From positions 3,100,001 to 3,164,000 of the forward strand of contig NZ_CP083560.1 of assembly GCF_025143825.1 (NCBI RefSeq): DNA of 64,000 nt, read 5' to 3'. The notes beneath the pieces are model-generated. The model was not told where the DNA came from and did not search any database. It saw only the letters and a program-made list of their open reading frames with translations. Each line of letters starts with the position of its first letter. Position 1 is the stretch's first letter. The DNA is from Sulfitobacter sp. S223 (GTDB lineage: Bacteria > Pseudomonadota > Alphaproteobacteria > Rhodobacterales > Rhodobacteraceae). Positions 43,669 to 53,704 of the stretch are shown here, piece by piece. The translations under genes were made by a program, and so were the position numbers.

Positions 43669-46076
43669 GCCTTGCCAAACCTCTACCTCATGACGCCGCC
43701 CGCCTTCATGTGACCGGTGCTGCGCGATATGTTGATGACATTCCGACACCTTCCGGAACGCTGCACCTTGCTTTCGGGCTCAGCAATGCCGCTCGCGGGC
43801 GCATACGATCAATGGACCTTGAAGCCGTGCGTGCGGCCCCTGGGGTTATTTCTGTGTTCACCTCGGATGATCTTCCTTTTGCCAATGATGTCTCTCCCTC
43901 CAACCATGATGAACCTTTGCTGGCAGACGGCACAGTGCACTACGTTGGCCAGCCTCTTTTCATGGTGGTCGCGGTAAACCATCTGGCCGCACGTGCCGCC
44001 GCACAACTGGGCGTCGTTGATATAATTGGGGAACAGCCAATCCTGACCATTGATCAGGCATTGGCAGCCAACAGCCGCTTCGAGGAAGGGCCGCGCGTTT
44101 ACGCCAAAGGCGAAGTCGAAACCGCCCTTGAGACCGCGGCAAAGCGCCTGACAGGCCGGATCGAAATCGGCGGGCAGGAGCATTTCTATCTCGAAGGGCA
44201 GGCAGCACTCGCTCTGCCCGGAGAGAATGGCGATATGCTGATCCACAGCTCAACCCAGCACCCCACCGAGATCCAGCACAAGGTCGCCGAAGCAATCGGA
44301 TTGCCTATGCACGCGGTGCGCGTTGAGACGCGGCGCATGGGCGGTGGATTTGGTGGCAAGGAAAGTCAGGGCAATGCGCTGGCCGTGGCCTGCGCCATTG
44401 CAGCACGCGCAACAGGCCATCCCTGCAAGATGCGCTATGACCGCGATGACGACATGATCATAACCGGCAAACGCCATGATTTTCGTGTCGAGTATACAGT
44501 AGGTTTCGAACCGGACGGCAAGCTGACGGCGGTAGACTTTATCCACTATGCCCGCTGCGGATGGGCGATGGACCTCAGCCTGCCTGTGGCCGACCGCGCC
44601 ATGCTTCACGCTGACAACGCCTACCATCTGGAGCACGTCAGGATCACCTCCCACCGCCTCAAAACCAACACACAAAGTGCCACAGCTTTCCGGGGTTTTG
44701 GCGGGCCACAAGGCATCGTCGGGATCGAGCGCGTCATGGACCATGTCGCGCATCATCTGGGGGTGGACCCGCTTGATGTGCGTCGGGTGAACTTTTACCG
44801 CGACAGCCGGACTGAACTGCCATCACCGCCAGAGCAGCCCGTAGCATCAACCGCAAGCAATACCGACCTTGCCAGCAGAGGGTCACAAAGCGAAATCACA
44901 CCGCCGGACACTCTGCCGTCCGTTACAGACGACCTGCAAACAACGCCCTATCACCAGCCAGTGGCCGACTGTATTATCAATGCGCTGGTCGAGCGTTTAA
45001 GTAAAAGCGCTGATTATCCAAAACGACGCGCAGCGATCGCAGAATGGAACAGCAAACAACCTGTTCTGAAGCGCGGCATTGCCCTGACGCCGGTCAAGTT
45101 CGGTATTTCCTTCACTCTGACCCATCTCAATCAGGCAGGCGCTTTGGTGCATGTTTATCAGGATGGCTCGATCCACCTGAACCATGGTGGCACCGAGATG
45201 GGACAGGGATTGTTCCAGAAGGTAGCACAAGTGGCCGCCGCAGAGTTTGGCATACCGCTTGATCAGATCAAGATCACCGCGACTGATACGGCGAAGGTTC
45301 CAAACACGTCAGCAACCGCTGCCAGCTCCGGCACAGACCTCAACGGGATGGCGGTCCAGAATGCCTGTCAGACCATACGTAATCGTATGTCAGAACATCT
45401 GGCGACCCTCTATGATTGCACCGCTTCAGATGTCCGGTTCGCCGATGGAACGGTCTATGCCGGTTCTGAAACGGTCAGCTTTGCGCAAGCCGCACAACTG
45501 ACCTACGAAGCGCGCATCAGCCTTTCCGCGACCGGATTCTACAAAACACCAGACATACAATGGGACCGGATAACCGGACGCGGCAGGCCGTTTTTCTACT
45601 TTGCTTATGGCGCGGCGATCACCGAAGTTGTGATTGATCCGCTGACCGGCGAAAACCGGATATTGCGCACCGACATCCTGCACGATGCTGGCCAGTCATT
45701 GAACCCTGCACTCGATATCGGGCAGATTGAGGGCGGTTATGTTCAGGGGGCAGGCTGGCTCACGACAGAGGAGCTGGTGTGGGATGACGCCGGAGCACTG
45801 AAAACCCACGCCCCATCGACCTACAAAATCCCCGCATGTTCGGATCGGCCGGATATCTTCAACGTGACCCTGTGGGACGAGCCAAATCCGGCGCAGACAA
45901 TCTATCGCTCCAAAGCCGTGGGAGAGCCGCCCTTTATGTTGGGCATCTCTGCGTGGTCAGCCCTTGCCGATGCAGTGGCCGCTTGCGGCGATGAGTATGC
46001 CGACCTGCAAACACCTGCGACAGCCGAAGCAGTGATGGCGGCCATCGGCAGAGCGCGCGCAGGGCAGCAGCGATGA
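43665..46076 (+). CDS. xdhB: Xanthine dehydrogenase large (molybdopterin) subunit
   Basis: An 803-residue subunit that hydroxylates hypoxanthine and xanthine to urate at a Mo centre. Visible are the cofactor-binding RRMGGGFGGKESQGN, the FRGFGGPQGIVGIE signature, GGTEMGQGLFQKVAQVAA and the catalytic-Glu region AVGEPPFMLGISAW. Residues about 380-427 (YRDSRTELPSPPEQPV onward) are a Ser, Pro and Thr-rich insertion just before TTPYHQPV that is longer than in typical XdhB. The start overlaps xdhA and its stop overlaps xdhC (ATGA). Confidence 0.95.
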   Translation: MSLAKPLPHDAARLHVTGAARYVDDIPTPSGTLHLAFGLSNAARGRIRSMDLEAVRAAPGVISVFTSDDLPFANDVSPSNHDEPLLADGTVHYVGQPLFMVVAVNHLAARAAAQLGVVDIIGEQPILTIDQALAANSRFEEGPRVYAKGEVETALETAAKRLTGRIEIGGQEHFYLEGQAALALPGENGDMLIHSSTQHPTEIQHKVAEAIGLPMHAVRVETRRMGGGFGGKESQGNALAVACAIAARATGHPCKMRYDRDDDMIITGKRHDFRVEYTVGFEPDGKLTAVDFIHYARCGWAMDLSLPVADRAMLHADNAYHLEHVRITSHRLKTNTQSATAFRGFGGPQGIVGIERVMDHVAHHLGVDPLDVRRVNFYRDSRTELPSPPEQPVASTASNTDLASRGSQSEITPPDTLPSVTDDLQTTPYHQPVADCIINALVERLSKSADYPKRRAAIAEWNSKQPVLKRGIALTPVKFGISFTLTHLNQAGALVHVYQDGSIHLNHGGTEMGQGLFQKVAQVAAAEFGIPLDQIKITATDTAKVPNTSATAASSGTDLNGMAVQNACQTIRNRMSEHLATLYDCTASDVRFADGTVYAGSETVSFAQAAQLTYEARISLSATGFYKTPDIQWDRITGRGRPFFYFAYGAAITEVVIDPLTGENRILRTDILHDAGQSLNPALDIGQIEGGYVQGAGWLTTEELVWDDAGALKTHAPSTYKIPACSDRPDIFNVTLWDEPNPAQTIYRSKAVGEPPFMLGISAWSALADAVAACGDEYADLQTPATAEAVMAAIGRARAGQQR

Positions 46077-46876
46077 GCGAAACGAACAAAGCGATCTATG
46101 TCGATATTACCGGCACGCGCGGGTCTGCGCCGCGCGATGCAGGGACAGCGATGTGTGTCACCCCTTCGACAACGCTTGGCACGATCGGCGGCGGCGCGCT
46201 TGAGCTTCGCGCCATAGCGACAGCGCGCGCTATGATGCAGGACGGGCGCGACGGGCACACTGAAACCATCCCGCTCGGCCCCGACTTGGGTCAGTGCTGT
46301 GGCGGTTCTGTTTCACTGCGTTATGGTCGAGTCCCGCAGCAGGTCGATAGCTGGCAATCGCTTGCGCAGTTGCCGTTGTTTATCCACCCGATCGGTCCAC
46401 TATGGATTTGGGGAGCAGGACACGTCGGGCGTGCGCTGGTTCGCCGCCTCTCTCCGCTGGGAGCCTTTGATATTACGTGGATTGATACCAGTGTAGAGCG
46501 CTTTCCAGATACTGCACCAGAAGGCATCACGGTTCTGCCAGCGTTGGATATGCCGCGACTGGCCCGCCACGCGCCACGATCTGCCCAACATATCATCGTA
46601 ACCTATTCCCACGAGATTGATTTGGCCCTGTGCGCTACGCTTTTGGAACGGGGCTTTACGTGGTGTGGCCTGATAGGCTCAGATACGAAGAAATCTAGAT
46701 TTTTCAAAAGATTAAATGCGATGAACCTTCCTGCCGATCGCATCACCTGCCCCATTGGCGACAAGACCTTGGGTAAACATCCAGACCAGATTGCCCATTC
46801 TACCGCGCTACAGCTCTTGCAACAGGCGCAAGCCATGGATGATAGTGCGGCCGACCAAAGGACCTACGCCCAATGA
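46073..46876 (+). CDS. xdhC: Xanthine dehydrogenase accessory factor XdhC
   Basis: A 267-residue XdhC/CoxI protein that binds the molybdenum cofactor, promotes its sulphuration and inserts it into XdhB. The XdhC signature TGTRGSAPRDAGTAMCVTPS is at the N-terminus; the C-terminal Rossmann domain has LWIWGAGHVGRALVRRL and WCGLIGSDTKKSRFF. It overlaps both xdhB and the ABC ATPase gene by four bases, placing purine uptake and oxidation in one transcript. Confidence 0.94.
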   Translation: MSETNKAIYVDITGTRGSAPRDAGTAMCVTPSTTLGTIGGGALELRAIATARAMMQDGRDGHTETIPLGPDLGQCCGGSVSLRYGRVPQQVDSWQSLAQLPLFIHPIGPLWIWGAGHVGRALVRRLSPLGAFDITWIDTSVERFPDTAPEGITVLPALDMPRLARHAPRSAQHIIVTYSHEIDLALCATLLERGFTWCGLIGSDTKKSRFFKRLNAMNLPADRITCPIGDKTLGKHPDQIAHSTALQLLQQAQAMDDSAADQRTYAQ

Positions 46877-48390
46877 CCGCACCTCTGCTTTCGCTGACCT
46901 CTTTGACCAAAGCCTATCCAGGTGTTGTCGCAAATGACGACGTATCGCTCCGGATTGCACCGGGGGAAGTCCACGCCCTGCTCGGAGAGAACGGTGCCGG
47001 CAAATCGACACTGGTGAAAATGATTTACGGGCTCGTGAAGCCCGACAGTGGCACGATGCAGATGCACGGCCAGCCCTTTTCACCAAGCGAGCCCCGCGCT
47101 GCCCGTGCCGCAGGGGTTGGCATGGTGTTCCAGCATTTCTCGCTGTTTGATGCGATGACCGTCGCCGAAAATATCGCGCTCGGCATGGAGAATGCGCCAC
47201 GTCTAAGCGATCTGTCTGCCCAGATCACGACCGTATCGGAAACCTACGGCCTGCCGCTGTCACCTGACCGTATCGTGGGCGATCTATCCGCAGGTGAGCG
47301 TCAGCGGGTCGAGATTATCCGTTGTCTGCTGCAAGAACCCAAGCTTCTTATCATGGACGAGCCGACCTCCGTTCTTACCCCGCAAGAGGTGGAAATCCTG
47401 TTCAAAACCCTGCGCAAGCTTAGTGCCGAGGGGACCGCAATTCTGTATATTTCACACAAGCTCGAAGAAATTCGAAGCCTGTGCGACAACGCCACGATCC
47501 TGCGCTTGGGTAAAGTTGTAGGCGATTGCGTACCGCGCGACACAACAGCGCGCGAGATGGCAGAGCTGATGGTTGGCAAGCTGCTACAAACGCCAACGCG
47601 TGCAGGAAAAGCGGTGGGAGATGTTGTGCTGGACCTGACCGGCTTAAGCGCCCCTGCCCCCAACGCTTTTGGCATAGCGCTCAAGGACATCTCGTTGGAG
47701 CTGCGCGCTGGCGAAGTTCTTGGGATTGGCGGGGTTGCAGGGAATGGCCAAGACGAACTGCTGGCGGCGCTGTCCGGTGAGCGCCCTGTTGCGCGCGGCA
47801 TGGTTGCGTTTAAGGAAGAAGATATTGGCCCTCTGGGACCAACCGCGCGGCGTCAGCGCGGATTGCTGGCGGCCCCAGAAGAACGGATGGGACACGCCGC
47901 CGCACCAGACATGTCGCTTACCGAAAATGCCATGCTGACCGGATCTGTCCGTGAGGGGTTGGATCACAGGGGTTTTCTGGACTGGCCGGCAGCGACACGC
48001 TTTGCTGAAAGTGTGATTGAACGGTTTGACGTGCGCACTCCCGGCCCGGGCGCTGCGGCACGGTCATTGTCGGGTGGTAACCTGCAAAAGTTCGTCATTG
48101 GCCGCGAAGTGATGCAGCGGCCCGATGTTTTGGTCGTCAATCAACCAACTTGGGGCGTTGATGCCTCTGCAGCGGCGGCGATCCGGCAAGCACTGCTGGA
48201 TCTGGCTGAGAACGGCGCGGCTGTCATCGTGATCAGTCAGGATCTGGACGAACTGATGGAAATATCCGACCGATTTGCCGCATTGAACGAAGGCCGCCTA
48301 TCAGAGCCGCGTCCGGCGCAGGGGATTACTGTCGAAGAGATTGGCCTGATGATGGGCGGCGCCCACGGAATGGAGGTGGCGCATGTTTAA
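46873..48390 (+). CDS. Purine/nucleoside-type ABC importer ATPase (double domain)
   Basis: A 505-residue ATPase with two nucleotide-binding domains of the RbsA/YufO type. The first has Walker A GENGAGKST, the signature LSAGERQRVE and Walker B LLIMDEPTS. The second has, as usual for this family, a degenerate P-loop (GVAGNGQDEL) but the signature LSGGNLQK. Overlap with xdhC, and the following two permeases and BMP-type binding protein, point to import of a purine base or nucleoside. Substrate is inferred. Confidence 0.92.
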   Translation: MTAPLLSLTSLTKAYPGVVANDDVSLRIAPGEVHALLGENGAGKSTLVKMIYGLVKPDSGTMQMHGQPFSPSEPRAARAAGVGMVFQHFSLFDAMTVAENIALGMENAPRLSDLSAQITTVSETYGLPLSPDRIVGDLSAGERQRVEIIRCLLQEPKLLIMDEPTSVLTPQEVEILFKTLRKLSAEGTAILYISHKLEEIRSLCDNATILRLGKVVGDCVPRDTTAREMAELMVGKLLQTPTRAGKAVGDVVLDLTGLSAPAPNAFGIALKDISLELRAGEVLGIGGVAGNGQDELLAALSGERPVARGMVAFKEEDIGPLGPTARRQRGLLAAPEERMGHAAAPDMSLTENAMLTGSVREGLDHRGFLDWPAATRFAESVIERFDVRTPGPGAAARSLSGGNLQKFVIGREVMQRPDVLVVNQPTWGVDASAAAAIRQALLDLAENGAAVIVISQDLDELMEISDRFAALNEGRLSEPRPAQGITVEEIGLMMGGAHGMEVAHV

Positions 48391-48423
48391 CGCTACGACC
48401 AACACCTTCTCAGAGGACCGCAC

Positions 48424-49506
48424 ATGATTGCTTTGACAAAGCGCCCCGAGCCGAGCCGCGCGTTTTCACTTGCAGCACCGCTGCTGGCCGTGGTTGCCAC
48501 GATGATCTTTGGTGGGTTGCTGTTCGCCGTTTTGGGCAAAGACCCCTTCGAAGCAATCAGGACCATTTTTTGGGAACCTGTGTTTGGGGAATTTGCATTT
48601 TTCTATCGCCCCCAACTGCTTATCAAAGGCGCGCCTCTTGTCTTGATCGCCATTGGATTGAGCCTTGGGTTCAAGGCGGGCATCTGGAATATCGGCGCCG
48701 AGGGTCAGTACATTATGGGTGCGCTTTTTGGCGCAGGTGTAGGCCTTGCCTTCTATCCCATGGAAAGTGCGTTGGTCTTTCCCTTGATGGTTCTGGCCGG
48801 AGCCTTCGGCGGCTGGATCTGGGCAATGATACCAGCAGTGTTGAAGGTGAAATTCGGCACAAACGAGATTTTGGTCTCGCTCATGCTGGTCTACGTCGCA
48901 GAACAATTTCTGGCCTCGATGTCTTTGGGCCTGCTAAAGAACCCCGAAGGGTTCGGGTTCCCCGGATCGCGGAATCTACAGCAATACGCCAGTGCGCATA
49001 ACGCTGACTTGATTGCAGGTACCGGTATGCACTGGGGTGTCGTTGCGGCCTTTATCGCGGTGATCTTTGCCTATGTCTTGTTGGCGCGGCACAGGCTGGG
49101 CTTTGCCATTCGGGTCACAGGCGACGCGCCGCGCGCCGCAGCATTTTCTGGCGTGAACCCCACACGGCTGGTGGTCTTCTGTTTGGGAATGTCGGGCCTT
49201 TTGGCAGGACTGGCAGGCGTGTTCGAAGTGTCTGGTCCAGCCGGACAGGTCACAATTGATTTTAACGTAGGTTACGGCTTCACAGCGATCATCGTGGCAT
49301 TTTTAGGCAGATTGCATCCGGTGGGCATTCTATTGGCAGGTGGGCTTATGGCCCTTACCTACATCGGCGGGGACATTGCCCAATCTAAGATGGGATTACC
49401 TGCGGCAGCGATTCAGGTGTTTCAGGGGATGCTTTTGTTCTTCCTGCTCGCGTTTGATCTTTTCACAAATTACACACTGCGCTTCGGCAGCAGGGAGACT
49501 GCTTGA
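48424..49506 (+). CDS. ABC importer permease, BMP/nucleoside type, subunit 1
   Basis: A 360-residue BPD_transp_2 permease with about ten hydrophobic segments. Characteristic features are GLSLGFKAGIWNIGAEGQYIMG near 79-100 and the FGTNEILVSLMLVY motif; a GDAPRAAAFSGVN coupling segment follows. It starts 33 bp after the ATPase gene and its stop overlaps the next permease start by one base. Confidence 0.92.
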   Translation: MIALTKRPEPSRAFSLAAPLLAVVATMIFGGLLFAVLGKDPFEAIRTIFWEPVFGEFAFFYRPQLLIKGAPLVLIAIGLSLGFKAGIWNIGAEGQYIMGALFGAGVGLAFYPMESALVFPLMVLAGAFGGWIWAMIPAVLKVKFGTNEILVSLMLVYVAEQFLASMSLGLLKNPEGFGFPGSRNLQQYASAHNADLIAGTGMHWGVVAAFIAVIFAYVLLARHRLGFAIRVTGDAPRAAAFSGVNPTRLVVFCLGMSGLLAGLAGVFEVSGPAGQVTIDFNVGYGFTAIIVAFLGRLHPVGILLAGGLMALTYIGGDIAQSKMGLPAAAIQVFQGMLLFFLLAFDLFTNYTLRFGSRETA

Positions 49507-50426
49507 TGGACCTGTCTGCAATCAATCCGATCCTATTTATTGCCGGCTTCTTTGTCGCTGCAACGCCGTTGATCTTTGCTGCCATAGGCGAATTAGTCGT
49601 TGAGAAAACCGGCGTCCTCAACCTTGGTGTTGAGGGGATGATGATCATGGGCGCAATCAGTGGCTTTGCCACCGCCGTTGAAACAGGTTCGCCGTTATTG
49701 GGTTTTGTCGCTGCCGCTGCGGGTGGCGCGATACTGAGCCTTCTTTTTGCGTTTTTGACACAGGTGATGCTGGCAAATCAGGTCGCCTCTGGTCTTGCGC
49801 TGACGCTGTTCGGGTTGGGTTTCTCGGCGCTGTTAGGCCAAAGCTATGTCGGGGTAAAACCGCCGCGCCTTGCGGATGTGAATTTTGGTATACTGGGTGA
49901 CATTCCCGTTATCGGACCGATCTTCTTGAGCCATGATATCATCGTATACCTTGGCATCGCTCTGGTAATTGCGGTCTGGGCTGCATTGAAATTTACGCGC
50001 GCGGGGCTTGTTCTGCGCGCTGTTGGCGAAAACCACGATGCGGCCCATGCGCTTGGTTTTAAAGTAAAACGTATCCGCACGCTGGCCATTATGTTCGGTG
50101 GGGCCTGCGCAGGCGTTGGGGGCGCCTACATCAGCCTCATTCGTGTGCCGCAATGGACCGAAGGCATGACGGCTGGTATCGGCTGGATTGCTCTCGCGCT
50201 GGTTGTGTTCGCCTCATGGAAGCCGTTTCGCGTGCTGCTGGGTGCCTATCTTTTTGGCGGTCTTGTTCAATTACAGCTCAATCTGCAGGGCGCGGGCGTT
50301 GCCATTCCTGTCGAATATCTGGCAATGTCGCCTTACGTTATAACTATTGTGGTCCTTGTATTCCTGTCGCGCGACAAAAGCGCCGCGCCGGGATCGCTGG
50401 GACGCATTTTCCACGCCTCGTCCTGA
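49506..50426 (+). CDS. ABC importer permease, BMP/nucleoside type, subunit 2
   Basis: A 306-residue BPD_transp_2 permease. It has LVVEKTGVLNLGVEGMMIMGA near 34-54 and VGENHDAAHALGFKVKRIR in the coupling loop, matching the second permease of YufPQ-like systems. ATG 49506 overlaps the previous TGA by one base (TGATG); a TTG three bases earlier is less likely. Confidence 0.92.
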   Translation: MDLSAINPILFIAGFFVAATPLIFAAIGELVVEKTGVLNLGVEGMMIMGAISGFATAVETGSPLLGFVAAAAGGAILSLLFAFLTQVMLANQVASGLALTLFGLGFSALLGQSYVGVKPPRLADVNFGILGDIPVIGPIFLSHDIIVYLGIALVIAVWAALKFTRAGLVLRAVGENHDAAHALGFKVKRIRTLAIMFGGACAGVGGAYISLIRVPQWTEGMTAGIGWIALALVVFASWKPFRVLLGAYLFGGLVQLQLNLQGAGVAIPVEYLAMSPYVITIVVLVFLSRDKSAAPGSLGRIFHASS

Positions 50427-50477
50427 GGCAAATAAATCCGCCAACGAGCGGACCAAGACCAACTGGGGAGAAACCAA

Positions 50478-51551
50478 ATGAACTTCACCAAACTGCTGGC
50501 CAGCGCCGCGCTGGTTGCCGGCATGGCAACAGCGGCCTTTGCCCAAGACAAAACCAAAGTCGGCTTTGTTTTCGTCGGCCCGATCGGCGACGGTGGCTGG
50601 ACCTATGAGCACAACAAAGGCCGCGTGGCCGTTGAGGAAGAATTCGGCGATGCGGTAGAGACCGTATTCGTTGAAAGCGTGGCAGAGGGCCCCGATTCCG
50701 AGCGTGTGATGACGCAGATGGCGCTCGACGGTGCCGATCTGATCTTCACCACATCGTTTGGCTATATGGACCCGACAATCAACGTCGCGGCAAAGTTCCC
50801 GGACGTGAAGTTCGAGCACGCCACTGGCTACAAACGTGCCGACAACGTCAGCACCTATTCAGCGCGCTTTTACGAAGGCCGCGCTATTCAAGGCCACATC
50901 GCTGGCAAGATGACCAAGTCCAACACCATCGGTTACATCGGCTCCTACCCGATTCCAGAAGTAATTCGTGGCATCAACTCTGCGTTCATTCACGCGCGCA
51001 AAGCAAACCCCGATGTGCAGTTTAAAATCGTCTGGGCCTACACATGGTTTGATCCAGCCAAAGAAGCAGACGCAGCCAAGGTTCTGATCGAACAAGGCGC
51101 TGACGTGATCCTGCAGCACACAGATTCCACCGCGCCACAGGCTGCGGCTCAGGAAGCTGGCAATGTTGTGACGTTCGGCCAAGCCTCGGACATGAGCCAG
51201 TACGCTCCCTTCCCGCGCGTGTCGTCCATCATTGATGACTGGGCGCCATACTACATTGCGCGCACCAAGGCGGTTATGGACGGCACTTGGACGTCAACCG
51301 ACACATGGGACGGCATTGGCGCCGGCATGGTTGGCATCGGCGAGATTTCCGATGCAGTACCTGCTGACGTGAAAGAAGAAGCTCTTGCGTTGAAAGAAAC
51401 ATTGGCTGACGGCACCTACCATGCGTTCACCGGCCCGCTGAACAAGCAGGACGGCACACCGTTCCTTGCGGAAGGTGAAACAGCGGACGATGGCACCCTT
51501 GCCGGCATGAACTTCTACGTTGAAGGCATTGAGGGCGATATCCCGCAATAA
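50478..51551 (+). CDS. BMP-family substrate-binding protein (purine/nucleoside)
   Basis: A 357-residue periplasmic protein with a cleavable signal peptide (1-22, ending AFA). BMP/PnrA-family features are VGFVFVGPIGDGGWTYEHNK near 30-49, FTTSFGYMDPTI, and GYIGSYPIPEVIRGINSAF. PnrA-type proteins bind purine nucleosides, and related roseobacter and proteobacterial proteins next to xdh genes are expected to bind purine bases. An intrinsic terminator follows directly. Confidence 0.92.
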   Translation: MNFTKLLASAALVAGMATAAFAQDKTKVGFVFVGPIGDGGWTYEHNKGRVAVEEEFGDAVETVFVESVAEGPDSERVMTQMALDGADLIFTTSFGYMDPTINVAAKFPDVKFEHATGYKRADNVSTYSARFYEGRAIQGHIAGKMTKSNTIGYIGSYPIPEVIRGINSAFIHARKANPDVQFKIVWAYTWFDPAKEADAAKVLIEQGADVILQHTDSTAPQAAAQEAGNVVTFGQASDMSQYAPFPRVSSIIDDWAPYYIARTKAVMDGTWTSTDTWDGIGAGMVGIGEISDAVPADVKEEALALKETLADGTYHAFTGPLNKQDGTPFLAEGETADDGTLAGMNFYVEGIEGDIPQ

Positions 51552-51573
51552 GCGACTTTAACCGTTGATCTCG

Positions 51574-51604
51574 AAAAGGCCTCGCGTATTCGCGGGGCCT
51601 TTTT
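51574..51604 (+). terminator. Intrinsic terminator after xdh-ABC operon
   Basis: Stem AAAAGGCCTCGCG / CGCGGGGCCTTTT (13 bp with one G-T pair) and a TATT loop, followed by T. It lies 22 bp after the binding-protein stop. Confidence 0.85.
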
Positions 51605-51622
51605 GCATTGGCAACTGGTGAG

Positions 51623-52048
51623 CTAGGCTTTTTCCCATTCCGGCAGCGGGAAAAGCGTATCGTATGCCCAATTAAAGCAAAACGCGTAGACCATATAGAA
51701 TGCCGCAAAAGACAAATCCATTATGAATGCCTGCCATACTGTGACGCCCAGATACCATGCGATGAACGGCAACAGCACAACCAGCAATCCCAGCTCGAAC
51801 AAGGCGGCGTGCACAACGCGCATCATGCGGGTCTTCAGGGTCGTGCCATATGCACGCTGGAGCGCCCTATCGAAAAAGTAGTTGTAAACGATGTTCCATA
51901 GGGTCGCGAGCGTCGCACTTACCAACCCCACGACACCAAAATCTGCGAGGGGCACATGAAACAGCAATGATCCAAGGGGAACGACCAGAAGTAAGCCGAT
52001 GATTTCGAAACTAATGGCGTGACGTAAACGATCATAAAGGGAGCGCAT
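51623..52048 (-). CDS. PACE-family efflux protein
   Basis: A 141-residue inner-membrane protein with four helices in two repeats. Each repeat carries the family signature: RLRHAISFEIIGLL near 8-21 and RVVHAALFELGLLV in the second half. The first signature has E15, the residue essential in the chlorhexidine pump AceI. PACE proteins export biocides and diamines such as putrescine and cadaverine. ATG at 52048 follows GAGGT. Convergent with the xdh-ABC operon. Confidence 0.9.
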   Translation of the reverse strand: MRSLYDRLRHAISFEIIGLLLVVPLGSLLFHVPLADFGVVGLVSATLATLWNIVYNYFFDRALQRAYGTTLKTRMMRVVHAALFELGLLVVLLPFIAWYLGVTVWQAFIMDLSFAAFYMVYAFCFNWAYDTLFPLPEWEKA

Positions 52049-52322
52049 GGGTACCTCAAAAACAGTTACCGGGCCGTCCCGGCGATGATCCATTCGGAGA
52101 GGTCGTCCTCACAGGAAATCAAATGACACGTGATGATTGCCTTTTCAACACGCCAGCAATCAAAATATCGCTAGATTACGCCCCCTCTTGACCGGCTTTC
52201 GCCGTGTCACCCACGGGCTAACGCTTCATTCTCATTGTTACCCTTTCGGGACTCGCGTACCACTGCTACATCGCGCGGGATCAGGACGGCGCACGCGCTC
52301 CCGCTTTCTCATGGATATCTCG

Positions 52323-52802
52323 ATGACCAAGACAAACACGACCGAATTATTGCAATCCTTTCTTGTGGTTGGCTGGCACGAGTGCATCAGCCTGCCAGAA
52401 ATGGGCCTGCACGACTTTGCGGTCAAAGTAGATACCGGCGCCAAGACGACCGCGCTCCATGCCGAAAACATCGAGACGTTTCAAAAAGACGGAGAGAAAT
52501 GGGTGCGCTTCACGGCTCCGTCCCCGACAGGTGCCACAGGGCAGACCTGTGAATTCCCCGTCCACACCAAACGCGCCATAACCAATACCAGCGGCACGCC
52601 AGAGACACGTATCGTTATCAGGACGCCTATGGTATTGGCCGGACGGCGTTGGAAGATCGACATTTCCCTGACAGATCGCGGCAACATGCGCTTTCCCCTA
52701 ATTCTAGGGCGCCGCGCATTACGCAACCGCAACATCCTTGTGCATCCGGGCAAATCATACCTGGTGAGCGACAAACCCGTATTTGAAGGATCCGACCGAT
52801 GA
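52323..52802 (+). CDS. RimK/LysX-associated retropepsin-like protease
   Basis: A 159-residue member of the Zn_protease (PF05618) family, an aspartic-protease-like fold. The active-site motif is [12 protein letters not shown] with D37-[22 protein letters not shown] and [20 protein letters not shown] follow. Similar to RimB, the partner of RimK. ATG 52323 or 52311 can be the start; 52323 has GGAT upstream. The stop overlaps the rimK start as ATGA. Confidence 0.85.
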   Translation: MTKTNTTELLQSFLVVGWHECISLPEMGLHDFAVKVDTGAKTTALHAENIETFQKDGEKWVRFTAPSPTGATGQTCEFPVHTKRAITNTSGTPETRIVIRTPMVLAGRRWKIDISLTDRGNMRFPLILGRRALRNRNILVHPGKSYLVSDKPVFEGSDR

Positions 52803-53704
52803 AAATTGCTATGCTCGCCCGTAATCCGAACCTCTATTCGCACAAGCGTCTGAAGGAAGCTGCCGAAGCCCGTGGTCACCAGTTTGATATTATCAACACG
52901 CTACGGTGCTACATGAACATCGCCTCTCGCCGACCAGAAGTTTATTACAACGGTGAAAAGCTGGAAGGCTATGATGCGATCATCCCACGGATCGGGGCCT
53001 CGGTTACATTTTACGGCCTCGCCGTGCTGCGGCAGTTCGAGATGCAGGGCGTCTATCCGCTGAATGAAAGCGTCGGCATTGGCCGTTCGCGAGACAAGCT
53101 GCGCTCGATGCAGCTTTTGGCGCGGGACGGGATCGGCCTACCCGTCACAACCTTTGCACACGATCCCAAGCAGACCGACGAAGTGCTTGAACTTGCTGGT
53201 GGCGCGCCTGTGGTCATCAAGCTTCTGGAAGGCACGCAGGGTATCGGCGTTGTTCTGGCGGATACAAAGCGCTCTGCGGTTTCCGTGGTCGAGGCGTTTC
53301 GCGGCGCCGGCGTGAACATCCTGCTGCAAGAATTCATAAAAGAAGCAGGCGGCACCGACATTCGCGCCATCGTTGTTGGTGGCAAGGTCGTCGCCGCGAT
53401 GAAGCGTACCGGTGCCAAAGATGATTTCCGCTCCAACCTACACCGCGGCGGCTCTGCCGAAGTGATTAAGCTCTCTCCCGAGGAACGCTCAACCGCTGTG
53501 CGTTCAGCCAAGTCGATGGGCCTGAATGTCTGCGGCGTGGACATGCTGCGATCAAACCACGGCCCCGTGGTCATGGAAGTAAACTCCTCTCCCGGTCTTG
53601 AGGGAGTAGAAAAGGCAACCGATCTGGATATTGCAGGCATGATCATCAAATACATCGAGAAGAATGCAAAGCCGAACGCCACAAAGACAAAAGGCAAAGG
53701 ATGA
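52799..53704 (+). CDS. rimK: RimK-type ATP-grasp glutamate ligase
   Basis: A 301-residue ATP-grasp ligase that adds glutamates to a protein or small-molecule C-terminus; in E. coli the target is ribosomal protein S6. Motifs: the N-terminal [48 protein letters not shown] and the metal-binding [18 protein letters not shown]. It overlaps the protease gene upstream and the aspartoacylase-like gene downstream by four bases each, so the three work as one cassette. Confidence 0.93.
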   Translation: MKIAMLARNPNLYSHKRLKEAAEARGHQFDIINTLRCYMNIASRRPEVYYNGEKLEGYDAIIPRIGASVTFYGLAVLRQFEMQGVYPLNESVGIGRSRDKLRSMQLLARDGIGLPVTTFAHDPKQTDEVLELAGGAPVVIKLLEGTQGIGVVLADTKRSAVSVVEAFRGAGVNILLQEFIKEAGGTDIRAIVVGGKVVAAMKRTGAKDDFRSNLHRGGSAEVIKLSPEERSTAVRSAKSMGLNVCGVDMLRSNHGPVVMEVNSSPGLEGVEKATDLDIAGMIIKYIEKNAKPNATKTKGKG

